From Bog-756 sp035949055 (lineage in GTDB: Bacteria; Actinomycetota; Acidimicrobiia; Acidimicrobiales; RAAP-2), in the NCBI GenBank assembly GCA_035949055.1, contig DASZIO010000053.1:62001-126000 (forward strand): a stretch of 64,000 nucleotides of DNA, written 5' to 3'. The notes under the pieces were generated by a model, which saw nothing but the letters and a program-made list of their open reading frames with translations, did no database searches and was not told where the DNA came from. Shown here in pieces: positions 35,165 through 43,527 of this stretch. The position numbers were made by a program, and so were the translations under genes. Each line of letters starts with the position of its first letter. Within the stretch, counting starts at the first letter, position 1.

Positions 35165-36736
35165 GTGAGCCCGCCCTCCGACCGGGACGCCGGAGACCTC
35201 TACGCGCTGGCCGTCGACCTCGGCACCGGCGGCCCGAAGGTCGGCCTGGTCTCGCTCACCGGCACAGTCGCCTATCGGGAGCACCTTCCGGTCGTCACCC
35301 GACGTACCGACGACGGGGGCGCCACTCAGGACGCCGACCAGTGGTGGCAGCTCGTGGGTCAGGCCACGCGGCGGGCGGTGGACTCCGGGGTGGTGGGAGG
35401 CGGGGAGATCGTGGCGGTGTCGTGCACCGGGCAGTGGGCCAGCACCGTCCCGGTCGACGGGAGCGGGCATCCGGTCGGCGACTGCCTCATGTGGCTTGAC
35501 TCCCGCGGTGGCCCCCTCGTTCGCCGGGCGGTCGGAGGACCGGTGGGCGGGTATGCCCCGCGGGCTCTGGCCCGATGGATCCGCCGGAGCGGCGGGGCAC
35601 CGTCGACGTCGGGCGCCGATCCCGTCGGCCACATCCTCTTCGTCGAGCAGGAGTTGCCCGGTGTGGCCCGGGCCACCCGGTGGTACCTCGAGCCGGTCGA
35701 CTACCTCTCGATGCGCCTCACCGGCGTCGCCGCGGCCACGCCGGCCTCGATGGCCGGGGCGTGGCTCACCGACAACCGCCGTCCGGGCCACGAAGCCTAC
35801 GATCCCGGGCTCATCGCCCTGTCCGGCGTTCCAGCGGGAAAGCTCCCCCCGCTCATCCGGACGGGCAGCGTGGTCGGCGGGGTGCTCCCCGAGATCGCCG
35901 GCGAGCTCGGGTTGCGCCCCGGCATCCCCGTGGTGGCGGGCACCCCCGACCTCCATTCGGCCGCGGCCGGCGCCGGGGCGGTGCTGGCCCACCAGGTCCA
36001 CCTGGCCGTCTCCACCACGAGCTGGATCAGCTGTCCCCATCCGGCCAAGAAGACCGACCCGATCCGGCAGATGGCGACGGTGCCGGGCTTTCTCGACGGG
36101 CTCAACCTGGTGGCCAACAACCAGGATTCGGGAGGGGCGGCCCTCGAGTGGCTCAGGGGGTGGCTACCCGGCCGCGGCGGGGGACACTCCTACGACCAGC
36201 TGACCGCCCTGGCCGCCGAGGCCCAACCGGGCAGCGGGGGTCTCATCTTCACCCCCTGGCTGGCCGGGGAACGGTCCCCGGTCGACAACCGTTCGGCCCG
36301 AGGCGGCTTCCACAACCTGTCCCTCCGGACGACCCGGGCGGACCTGGCCCGGGCCGTCCTCGAGGGGGTGGCCCTCAACGCCCGCTGGCTGGCCGAAGCG
36401 CTCGAGCGGTTCGTGGGCCGGCCGCTCGGCCCCATCCGGGCGGTGGGCGGGGGCGCCACCTCCCGGTTCTGGTGCTCGATCTATGCCAGCGTTCTCGACC
36501 GGCCCATCGAACAAGTGGCCGATGCCCGACACGCCAACCTGCGTGGCGCCGCCCTGCTTGCCGGCCTGGCCCTCGGCCGCGTCCGGGCGGGCGAGCTGGC
36601 CGCCCTCGTCCCGCTGGAGGCCACCCACCTGCCCGACCCGGCGCAACGCGACACCTACGACCGGTTGTTCGCCGAATTCCCGTCCCTGTACTCAGCCCAG
36701 AAGGGGTTGTTCGCCCGACTCAACCGGGGACGATGA
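35165..36736 (+). CDS. FGGY-family carbohydrate kinase (xylulokinase-like)
   Basis: A 523-residue sugar kinase. The N-terminal ATP-phosphate motif LAVDLGTGGPKVGL and the C-terminal signature around AVGGGATSRFWCSIYASVLDR are present, and CTGQWAST with a sugar-side aspartate (MWLDSRG) mark the substrate site. FGGY kinases phosphorylate pentuloses, glycerol, erythritol and similar compounds. GTG 35165 is the start, 23 bases after the PLP lyase stop. A kinase followed by a lyase fits a polyol catabolic path, with the Gfo/Idh enzyme as a first dehydrogenase. Confidence 0.94.
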   Translation: MSPPSDRDAGDLYALAVDLGTGGPKVGLVSLTGTVAYREHLPVVTRRTDDGGATQDADQWWQLVGQATRRAVDSGVVGGGEIVAVSCTGQWASTVPVDGSGHPVGDCLMWLDSRGGPLVRRAVGGPVGGYAPRALARWIRRSGGAPSTSGADPVGHILFVEQELPGVARATRWYLEPVDYLSMRLTGVAAATPASMAGAWLTDNRRPGHEAYDPGLIALSGVPAGKLPPLIRTGSVVGGVLPEIAGELGLRPGIPVVAGTPDLHSAAAGAGAVLAHQVHLAVSTTSWISCPHPAKKTDPIRQMATVPGFLDGLNLVANNQDSGGAALEWLRGWLPGRGGGHSYDQLTALAAEAQPGSGGLIFTPWLAGERSPVDNRSARGGFHNLSLRTTRADLARAVLEGVALNARWLAEALERFVGRPLGPIRAVGGGATSRFWCSIYASVLDRPIEQVADARHANLRGAALLAGLALGRVRAGELAALVPLEATHLPDPAQRDTYDRLFAEFPSLYSAQKGLFARLNRGR

Positions 36737-36774
36737 CGGGGCGAGCAGCCGGCCGTCCCGCTCGGGACCGACGT

Positions 36775-36780
36775 TAGGGT
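36775..36780 (+). promoter_or_regulatory. Candidate -10 box upstream of the quinone oxidoreductase gene
   Basis: TAGGGT, 27 bases before the ATG at 36808. A ribosome site GGGAGG at 36798-36803 lies between, so this transcript would have a short leader. No clear -35 is seen. Confidence 0.3.
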
Positions 36781-36807
36781 GGACCGACCAACCGGCCGGG
36801 AGGCGTC

Positions 36808-37776
36808 ATGAAAGCAGCGGTGTACTACACGACGGGGGGGCCTGAGGTGCTCCGTTACGAGGACGTTCCCGACCCCTCCCCCGGGCCCGGCGAGGTCCTG
36901 GTGCGCGTCGAGGCCATCAGCATCGAGGGGGGCGACACCCTCAACCGGCTGGGCGGGGACATCGCGCAGGCGCCCCACATCGTGGGTTACCAATGCGCCG
37001 GCACCGTCATCGGGGCCGGTGAAGGCGTTGCCGGCCTGGCCGAGGGCGACCGCGTGGTCACGGTGGGCCTCGACGGATCGCACGCCGAGCTGCGGGCCGT
37101 CGGAGAACCGTTCTGCTGGCGCATCCCCGCCGGGCTCACCACCGAGGAGGCCGCTTGCGTACCGGTGCCGTTCGGCACGGCCGATGACTGCCTCTTCGAG
37201 TTCGGGCGGCTCCAGACCGGGGAGACGGCGCTGATCCAGGCCGGGGCGAGCGGGGTGGGCATCGCGGCCATCCAGCTGGCCAAGCGAGCCGGCGCTACCG
37301 TGCTCGCTACCGCCTCGAGCCGCGACCGGCTCGAACGGCTCGTCCCACTCGGTCTCGACCACGGCATCGACTACACGACGGAGGATTTCGTCGAGGCCGT
37401 CCGCCGGCTGACCGGAGGAAGTGGAGCTGACGTCATCGTCGATTCCGTCGGGGGGTCCACGCTGCAGAAGAGCTTGCACTGCCTGGCCTACCGGGGCCGG
37501 TGCATCTCCTTCGGTGACGCCGGCCGGGAGCAACCCGACAAGTTGGACATCTCGACCCTCCGCGCCAACAACCAGACCCTGGTCGGCTACTTCCTGGGTG
37601 CCGAGCTCTTCTTGGGCCCGCGGGCCCATGGCATGATCGCCGCCCACCTGAACGACATCGCCGCCGGGCTCCTCCAGGTGGTCATCGACCGCCGCTACCC
37701 GCTGGAACAGGCGGCAGACGCCCATGCCTACATCGAGAGCCGTCAGGCCTTCGGGCGGGTCGTCCTCGTCCCATGA
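36808..37776 (+). CDS. Zinc-free MDR quinone oxidoreductase (zeta-crystallin-like)
   Basis: A 322-residue NADPH-dependent medium-chain reductase. The start MKAAVYYTTGGPEVLRYEDV and the cofactor motif GASGVGIAAIQLAK are typical, and the zinc-ligand pattern of alcohol dehydrogenases is absent. It probably reduces quinones or unsaturated carbonyls. GGGAGG precedes the ATG. The stop overlaps the start of the GNAT gene (ATGA), so both are translated together. Confidence 0.95.
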   Translation: MKAAVYYTTGGPEVLRYEDVPDPSPGPGEVLVRVEAISIEGGDTLNRLGGDIAQAPHIVGYQCAGTVIGAGEGVAGLAEGDRVVTVGLDGSHAELRAVGEPFCWRIPAGLTTEEAACVPVPFGTADDCLFEFGRLQTGETALIQAGASGVGIAAIQLAKRAGATVLATASSRDRLERLVPLGLDHGIDYTTEDFVEAVRRLTGGSGADVIVDSVGGSTLQKSLHCLAYRGRCISFGDAGREQPDKLDISTLRANNQTLVGYFLGAELFLGPRAHGMIAAHLNDIAAGLLQVVIDRRYPLEQAADAHAYIESRQAFGRVVLVP

Positions 37777-38306
37777 GCCCGCGCCCGTCCGGCCAGCCGG
37801 ACGTGGCGATCCGCCCGGCCACCCCCGAGGATGTCGACGACCTCGTCCAGATGATCCACGACCTGGCCGAGTACGAACGATCGCCCGGCGCGGTCGAGGT
37901 GGACCGGCACCAACTGCACGACGCCCTCTTCGCCGAGACGCCGAGCGTCTTCTCCCACGTGGCGGAAGCGGGCGGGCGGGTCGTCGGGATGGCGATCTGG
38001 TTCCTCACCTTCTCCACCTGGACCGGTCGGAGCGGCATCTACCTCGAGGACCTCTACGTCCGGCCCGACGCCCGCGGCCGGGGTGTCGGTGGCGCCCTCG
38101 TGTCGGAGCTGGCCGCCACGGCCCGCCGCTGCGGCTACCGCCGCGTCGAGTGGGCGGTGCTCGACTGGAACGAACCTGCTCTGCGTTTCTACCGATCGCT
38201 CGGGGCCGTCCCGATGACCGGGTGGACGTCGTACCGGTTGTCCGGTGCCGAGCTCAGCACCCTGGGGGCCCCGCCATCGAGCCACCGCCCGGCGGGCCGC
38301 CGGTGA
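37773..38306 (+). CDS. GNAT-family N-acetyltransferase (spermidine/diamine acetyltransferase-like)
   Basis: A 177-residue acetyltransferase. IRPATPEDVDDLVQMIHDLAEYE opens the fold, EDLYVRPDARGRGVGGALVSEL contains the acetyl-CoA pyrophosphate loop (RGRGVG), and EWAVLDWNEPALRFYRSLGA is the usual closing motif. The pattern (YLEDLYV, WNEPA) resembles diamine and thialysine acetyltransferases. It is translationally coupled to the upstream reductase by an ATGA overlap. The substrate is not proven by sequence. Confidence 0.93.
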   Translation: MSPRPSGQPDVAIRPATPEDVDDLVQMIHDLAEYERSPGAVEVDRHQLHDALFAETPSVFSHVAEAGGRVVGMAIWFLTFSTWTGRSGIYLEDLYVRPDARGRGVGGALVSELAATARRCGYRRVEWAVLDWNEPALRFYRSLGAVPMTGWTSYRLSGAELSTLGAPPSSHRPAGRR

Positions 38307-38311
38307 TCCGG

Positions 38312-39160
38312 TCAGATCGTGAAGGCGAGGTTGGCGACCAACTGCTCGAGGAGGGCCCGGTCCCCCGAGAGGGTGATCGCGTCGCCGGTGGTCGGGTGGT
38401 CGGCCCGCCCTCCCGCCAGCCGCAGAAACAGCGTCGCCGGCAGTGCGATGCCGACCGAAGCCGGCTGATCGAGCGAATCGACAATGGCGGCCCGGCCCTC
38501 CACCTTGACCAGGTAGGTCGACCTCACCGGGCCGGTGAGGTCGATGCGGACGGTCGATCCCTCCGGCAGGGCGGCGCGCCTGCCCACGATGTAACCGATC
38601 CCGGTGGCGACCTCGTCGAGGGCTGAACGTACGTCATCGGCGTCATCCCGGGGCGCTCCTCCCACCGCGACGCGGATGTCGTTCTCGTGCATGAAGCAGT
38701 CGAAGTGCCTGATCCGCATGAACCTTCCGTAGGTCTCGTCGCGGCCGGCCGGCGTCCATGACGGGGCGTCGAAGTCGGCCTGGGTCATGGCATCGAGGGC
38801 GGCCAGGCGCCGGCCGGTGACGTCATCGAACCGGGTCAGCATCTCAGAGCCGCTCAGGTGGCGCATGGACTCGACCCACACCTCGTTGGCCTCGGCGATC
38901 GGGTTGCGCATGTGGTCGAGATGCGAGGTGTCCGCATCGGGCGCCGGGTCCCCGCACAGGGACGCCTCGGTCCCGATCACGTGGCTCAGGACGTCGCGAA
39001 CCGTCCAGCCCGGCAGGCAGGTGACCCGGTCCCAGTCACCCTCGGACAGGGACGAGCCCAACCCGGCGATGGCCGCGTACTCCCCGCGGAGGAGCTCCAC
39101 CATCTGGGTCCTGTCCACGGAGGTCGGCACGGTGCACCACCGTAGCGGCCGGTCCCCCAC
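38312..39160 (-). CDS. DinB/mycothiol-dependent maleylpyruvate isomerase-type protein
   Basis: A 282-residue protein of the maleylpyruvate isomerase N-terminal (DinB-like four-helix) family. The metal-binding pattern is visible in LPGWTVRDVLSHVIGTE (first His) and FMHENDIRVA (later His), and the C-terminal half is the SCP2-like part. Such enzymes use mycothiol, a thiol limited to Actinobacteria, as cofactor. Starts are GTG 39160 or GTG 39130; neither has a good ribosome site. It is convergent with the GNAT gene, six bases apart. Confidence 0.88.
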   Translation of the reverse strand: MGDRPLRWCTVPTSVDRTQMVELLRGEYAAIAGLGSSLSEGDWDRVTCLPGWTVRDVLSHVIGTEASLCGDPAPDADTSHLDHMRNPIAEANEVWVESMRHLSGSEMLTRFDDVTGRRLAALDAMTQADFDAPSWTPAGRDETYGRFMRIRHFDCFMHENDIRVAVGGAPRDDADDVRSALDEVATGIGYIVGRRAALPEGSTVRIDLTGPVRSTYLVKVEGRAAIVDSLDQPASVGIALPATLFLRLAGGRADHPTTGDAITLSGDRALLEQLVANLAFTI

Positions 39161-39295
39161 GCGAACCTGTCCGCGCCGGCGCGGCGGGTCGCGAGGCCAC
39201 CCGCGGAGAACGCAGGCCCAGGTGCCCGCGGTCCGGAGCGCTCAACTGCAACGGCCAATCGGCCGATACACCAAGTCGAAAGGGCCAAGGGAGCG

Positions 39296-41644
39296 ATGGG
39301 ACTGACGACGAAGACGTGGAAGTGCGTCCTGGTGGTCGGTCTGTGTCTGGTGACCGCTTACCTCCTCGTTCCGGGGGGCACGGCCAGGGACGTCCTCTAC
39401 CAGGTGGTGGGGATGGGTTCGGCCGTCTGCATCCTGGTCGGCGTGCGCGTCCGGCGACCTGGCGACCCCATGGGCTGGTACCTGCTGGCCCTCGGCGTGG
39501 CCGCCGCATCCGTCGGTGATCTCGTCGCCCTGACCCAAGGTCTTCCTCGACACGCGGCGAGTCCCGAACCCTCGGCGGGCTTTGGGTTGTACCTGGCCGC
39601 GTACGTGTGCGTCATCGCGGCGGTCGTGCGGCTCGGTCGTGACCCCAACCAGGAGCGGCGGCGCGAGGACAACACCGATGCCGCCATCATCGCCCTCGGC
39701 GCGCTGGCCATCTCGTGGCACTTGGTCATGGCCTCGTATGCGGGCGACAGCTCGATGACCCCCGAGGCCCGTTTCGCCCTGCTGTCCTACCCGATCCTCG
39801 ACATCGTGCTCGTCTTCGTCGTCCTGCGATCCCTCGTCTTCGGCCTGGGGGAAAGGCCGTATCGCCGGATCCTCGCCGCCGGCCTCATCATCACATCCGC
39901 GTCGGACTTCATCTGCAGCCTGCCGGCCCTGCACAACAGCTCTCTTACCGCGCGCCCGCTCGATGCCGGATTCCTCGTGGCCTATGTGCTCGTCGGCGCA
40001 GCCGCACTCCACCCGTCGGTCGCCGAGGCCACACCCGTGGCGCCGAAGCCGGTCCCGAACGTCTACCGGCGCGAGACGAACGGTCGGAGCCGGATTCCCG
40101 CTGTTGCATTCGCCGGCTTCATCCCTCCGAGCATCCTGCTCATCGCCAGCTCCCTGGGCCACCCGACCGATGTGCCCGCCATGTCCGCGCTGTGCGTGAC
40201 CATGTTCGCCCTCATCTACCTCCGGATGATGTGGCTCATCGGCCAGATAACGGGGCAGACCAACGAGATCGAAGTGCATGCCCGCGCCCTCGAGGCTTCA
40301 CACCGCCAACGCGACGCCCTCGAGACGGATCTGCGGCACCTGGCCTTCCACGACGAGCTCACCGGGCTGGCCAACCGGGCCCTGCTCCACGACCGCGTCG
40401 AGCACGCCCTGGCCGCCGCACCCCGCAGCGGGCGTTCGGTGGCACTGTGCTTCGGAGACCTCGATGGGTTCAAGACGGTGAACGACACCCTCGGGCACCA
40501 CGTCGGCGACAGTGTCCTGGTCAGAGCCAGCCGGCTCCTCACCTCCATCGTACGACCGGGCGACACCGTTGCCCGGCTCGGCGGGGACGAGTTCGCCGTG
40601 CTCATGGTCGGCATCGAGCACCCCGATGCGGCGGTCGACTTCGCCCGTCGCATCGTGAGCGTCCTCCGGGATGCCCCCGACTTCGAGGGGAGCCAGGTCG
40701 GGCTCTCGATCAGCGTCGGGGTGGCCTATGGCGAGACAGGCAAGACCACCGAACAGCTCCTGAGCGAGGCCGACTCGGCCATGTACGAGGCGAAGGAGCA
40801 TGGGAAGAACTGCGTCGAGGTCTTCCAGCCGTCGATGCGTTCCCGCATGCTCGAACGGCTCGACCTTACCAACGGCTTCCGGTGGGCGCTCGGGCGCTCG
40901 GAGTTCTTCCTGCAGTACCAGCCGATCGTCTCGTTGTCGGACAACCGACTCCGCGGCTTCGAGGCGCTCGTCCGCTGGGGACATCCGACCCTCGGCGAAG
41001 TCGCCCCCCTCCGGTTCATCCCCATCGCCGAGGAGACCGGGTTCATCGTCCCCCTGGGGCGGTGGGTGCTGGTCGAAGCGTGTGAACAGCTGGCGGCCTG
41101 GGCGCCCCGCTCAAGCGAGGAGTTGAGCCTCTCGGTCAACCTGTCGCGGCGCCAGCTGATGTCGCCCCAGCTCGGGGACGAGGTCCGGACCGCTCTGGCC
41201 CTGAGCGGGATCGACCCGCACCGGCTCATCCTCGAGGTGACCGAGAGCGTGCTCATGAAAGAGCCCGAGCGGGCCATGCGCGCCCTCTCGGAGTTGCGGT
41301 CGATGGGAACCCGGATCGCCGTGGACGACTTTGGCACGGGCTACTCGTCGCTCAGCCACCTCCAGCGATTCCCCGTCGACGTCCTCAAGATCGACAAATC
41401 GTTCATCGACCCGCTGAGGGGAACCGACACGGCCAGCTCGGCCCTGGTGACCGCCATCATCGGCCTGGCCGGAAGCCTCGGGTTGGAGGTGATCGCCGAA
41501 GGCATCGAGCACGAGAGCCAGCTGCATCGGCTGGTCGACATGGGATGCGGCCAGGGCCAGGGGTTCCTCATGTCACGGCCGCTCCACGGGCCCGAGGCCG
41601 AGCTTCTCATCGCCGACTACGCCGGCAGCGCCGTGGTCGGCTGA
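39296..41644 (+). CDS. Membrane GGDEF-EAL cyclic-di-GMP protein
   Basis: A 782-residue protein with about nine hydrophobic segments in residues 1-320, a short coiled linker (QTNEIEVHARALEASHRQRD), then GGDEF (intact RLGGDEF) and EAL (FEALVRW, DDFGTGYSS, AEGIE) domains with intact catalytic residues. It has no PAS domain, unlike the protein at 27517. The membrane part may sense a lipid or small molecule. An ATG at 39296 follows a weak AAGGGAGC site. Confidence 0.95.
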   Translation: MGLTTKTWKCVLVVGLCLVTAYLLVPGGTARDVLYQVVGMGSAVCILVGVRVRRPGDPMGWYLLALGVAAASVGDLVALTQGLPRHAASPEPSAGFGLYLAAYVCVIAAVVRLGRDPNQERRREDNTDAAIIALGALAISWHLVMASYAGDSSMTPEARFALLSYPILDIVLVFVVLRSLVFGLGERPYRRILAAGLIITSASDFICSLPALHNSSLTARPLDAGFLVAYVLVGAAALHPSVAEATPVAPKPVPNVYRRETNGRSRIPAVAFAGFIPPSILLIASSLGHPTDVPAMSALCVTMFALIYLRMMWLIGQITGQTNEIEVHARALEASHRQRDALETDLRHLAFHDELTGLANRALLHDRVEHALAAAPRSGRSVALCFGDLDGFKTVNDTLGHHVGDSVLVRASRLLTSIVRPGDTVARLGGDEFAVLMVGIEHPDAAVDFARRIVSVLRDAPDFEGSQVGLSISVGVAYGETGKTTEQLLSEADSAMYEAKEHGKNCVEVFQPSMRSRMLERLDLTNGFRWALGRSEFFLQYQPIVSLSDNRLRGFEALVRWGHPTLGEVAPLRFIPIAEETGFIVPLGRWVLVEACEQLAAWAPRSSEELSLSVNLSRRQLMSPQLGDEVRTALALSGIDPHRLILEVTESVLMKEPERAMRALSELRSMGTRIAVDDFGTGYSSLSHLQRFPVDVLKIDKSFIDPLRGTDTASSALVTAIIGLAGSLGLEVIAEGIEHESQLHRLVDMGCGQGQGFLMSRPLHGPEAELLIADYAGSAVVG

Positions 41645-41698
41645 CCGGTGCGTCGGGCGGAGGGGCCGGCCGACCGGGCCCCGCCGGCCGCGCCCACC

Positions 41699-41704
41699 TA
41701 CACT
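41699..41704 (+). promoter_or_regulatory. Candidate -10 box (TACACT) upstream of the LLM oxidoreductase
   Basis: TACACT lies 133 bases before the oxidoreductase start and 43 before a small open frame with a strong ribosome site. No confident -35 was found. Confidence 0.25.
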
Positions 41705-41746
41705 CGGCACTGTCCGGCCGGAGCCGGTCCGCCCGAGGAGGACGCG

Positions 41747-41785
41747 ATGGCCAGCGTAGCGGCCCACCTCACCGACGACGAATGA
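41747..41785 (+). CDS. Possible 12-codon leader ORF
   Basis: ATG at 41747 follows GAGGAGGA (41736-41743) at a suitable distance, and the frame encodes MASVAAHLTDDE before TGA. The GTG of the LLM oxidoreductase is 47 bases further on. It may be a chance frame or a leader peptide; there is no attenuator-like hairpin evident. Confidence 0.25.
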   Translation: MASVAAHLTDDE

Positions 41786-41831
41786 CGACCCGCCCGGACA
41801 CCGAACGCACCTTCGACTGCGGGGAGCAACC

Positions 41832-43193
41832 GTGAAGTTCGGCATCTTCTACGAGCACCAGCTCCCCCGTCCGTGGAGCGACACCAGCGAGCAGCAACTC
41901 ATCACCGACGCCCTCGAGCAGATCGAACTGGCCGACCGGCTCGGGGTGCAGTACCTATGGGAAGTCGAGCACCACTTCCTGGAGGAGTACTCCCATTCGA
42001 GTGCCCCCGAGGTGTTCCTCGCCGCGGCCAGTCAGCGGACCAAGCACATGCGATTGGGCCACGGTGTGGTCCAGACGGCCCCCGGCTACAACCATCCGGC
42101 CCGCATCGCCGAGCGCATCGCCATGTTGGACCTGGTCTCGGGCGGCCGGGTCGAGTTCGGGACCGGAGAGTCGTCATCCGAGGCTGAGTTGGCCGGGTTC
42201 GGTGTCGACCGGGAGACCAAGCGGGACGCCTGGCTGGAGGGCCTCGAGGTGGCCATCCGCTGCATGACCGAGACCCCGTTCGGCGGGGTGGAGGGGACCT
42301 TCGTGTCCATGCCGCCCCGGAATGTCGTGCCCAAGCCCGTGCAGCGGCCCCATCCACCCCTGTGGGTGGCGTGCAGTCGACGCGACACGATCCTGCTCGC
42401 GGCCGACAAGGGCATCGGTGCGCTGAGCTTCGCCTTCGTGGAGCCCGAGGACGCCAAGCAGTGGGTGCAGGACTACGAGGCAGTGCTCGCCGAGCGGTGC
42501 GTCCCGGTCGGATTGTCGGTGAACCCCCAGGTCGCCTGTGTCACTCCGATGATGTGCACCCGGAACGAACAAGAGGCACTGGCCCGCGGGCTCGAAGGGG
42601 CCAACTTCTTCGGGTACTCCCTGGCCCACTTCTACGTCTTCGGTGACCATGTCCCGGCCAAGACGGATGTGTGGCAGGAGTTCCTGCAGCGCCGCGGGAA
42701 GATGGGCTACTCACCGGAAGCGGCGCTGGCCGCCCGGCACGGGACGCTCGGCGCGAAGGCCGCCGCCGGGGACCAGACCGGCCTTCGGGGTGCCATCGGG
42801 ACACCGGACCAGCTCCGCGAGTTCCTGCGCCGATACGAGGCCGCCGGCATCGACCAGCTCATCTTCGTCATGCAAGCCGGGCACAACCGGCACGAGCACA
42901 TCATGGAGTCGATCGAGCTCTTCGGGAACGAGGTCCTGCCCGAGTTCGCCGAACGAGACGAGGCGAATAGCCAGGCCAGAACGGCCAGGTGGCAACCGCT
43001 CATCGAGCAGGCGATGGCGCGACGGGACCGCCACGACCCAGAGATGCCCGCCGACTACGTCATGCGCGCCATACCCAAGCAGATGGTGACCGCCATGCAC
43101 AGCGATCCCGCCGAACAGTGGCTGGAATCGCTGGCCGACAAGCAGGCCGCCGGCGTCCATGACGAGGAATTCCAGCGTCTGGTCGACGGCTGA
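41832..43193 (+). CDS. LLM-class flavin-dependent oxidoreductase (luciferase-like)
   Basis: A 453-residue luciferase-like monooxygenase. It opens MKFGIFYEHQLPRPW, contains AEHHF-type EVEHHFLEEYSHSSAPEVFLAAASQRT, and has LDLVSGGRVEFGTGESS, the F420/FMN-binding region. LLM proteins use FMN or F420; which one is used here is not visible. It has GGGGAG before the GTG start. The C-terminal extension of about 100 residues (after FVMQAGHNRHEHIM) is longer than the typical 340-residue family form. Confidence 0.93.
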   Translation: MKFGIFYEHQLPRPWSDTSEQQLITDALEQIELADRLGVQYLWEVEHHFLEEYSHSSAPEVFLAAASQRTKHMRLGHGVVQTAPGYNHPARIAERIAMLDLVSGGRVEFGTGESSSEAELAGFGVDRETKRDAWLEGLEVAIRCMTETPFGGVEGTFVSMPPRNVVPKPVQRPHPPLWVACSRRDTILLAADKGIGALSFAFVEPEDAKQWVQDYEAVLAERCVPVGLSVNPQVACVTPMMCTRNEQEALARGLEGANFFGYSLAHFYVFGDHVPAKTDVWQEFLQRRGKMGYSPEAALAARHGTLGAKAAAGDQTGLRGAIGTPDQLREFLRRYEAAGIDQLIFVMQAGHNRHEHIMESIELFGNEVLPEFAERDEANSQARTARWQPLIEQAMARRDRHDPEMPADYVMRAIPKQMVTAMHSDPAEQWLESLADKQAAGVHDEEFQRLVDG

Positions 43194-43224
43194 CCGCGAT
43201 GCGCCAGGCCCTTACGGCGGCAAT

Positions 43225-43230
43225 TACGCT
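43225..43230 (+). promoter_or_regulatory. Candidate -10 box of a leaderless HMA transcript
   Basis: TACGCT, ending six bases before the GTG at 43237, with no Shine-Dalgarno site. The spacing fits transcription starting at the start codon. Confidence 0.35.
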
Positions 43231-43236
43231 GGTGCG

Positions 43237-43512
43237 GTGAGCATCTCCTCCGACTCCCGACCTCGGGGCCCCTCCTCGGTGGCAGGGACGACCCATCGGG
43301 CCATCGCAGAGCTGGCCGTGGGCGGGATGCACTGCGAGTCCTGCGCCGCACTCATCGAGGAGGTCCTCGTCGAGCAGGACGGGGTGCAGGTGGCCTCGGT
43401 CGACCTCGGCGAGGCCCGCGCCTGTGTCGAGTACGACCCGTCGCGGCTGGGTGTCGAGGAGCTGGCCGGAGTCATCGTCCGGGCCGGCTACTCGGCCGCC
43501 CCGGTGGGCTAG
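43237..43512 (+). CDS. Heavy-metal-associated (HMA) domain protein, probable copper chaperone
   Basis: A 91-residue protein made almost wholly of one HMA domain. The copper-binding GGMHCESCAALIEE (CxxC) is followed by VDLGEARACVEYD and LAGVIVRAGYSAAP, the normal fold order. It lies 15 bases before the P1B-ATPase that has its own HMA domain of the same kind, so it probably hands Cu(I) to that pump. The chosen GTG 43237 sits six bases after a -10-like box; an in-frame start at 43159 would overlap the previous gene. Confidence 0.9.
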   Translation: MSISSDSRPRGPSSVAGTTHRAIAELAVGGMHCESCAALIEEVLVEQDGVQVASVDLGEARACVEYDPSRLGVEELAGVIVRAGYSAAPVG

Positions 43513-43527
43513 GCCCGGATCGCCCCG

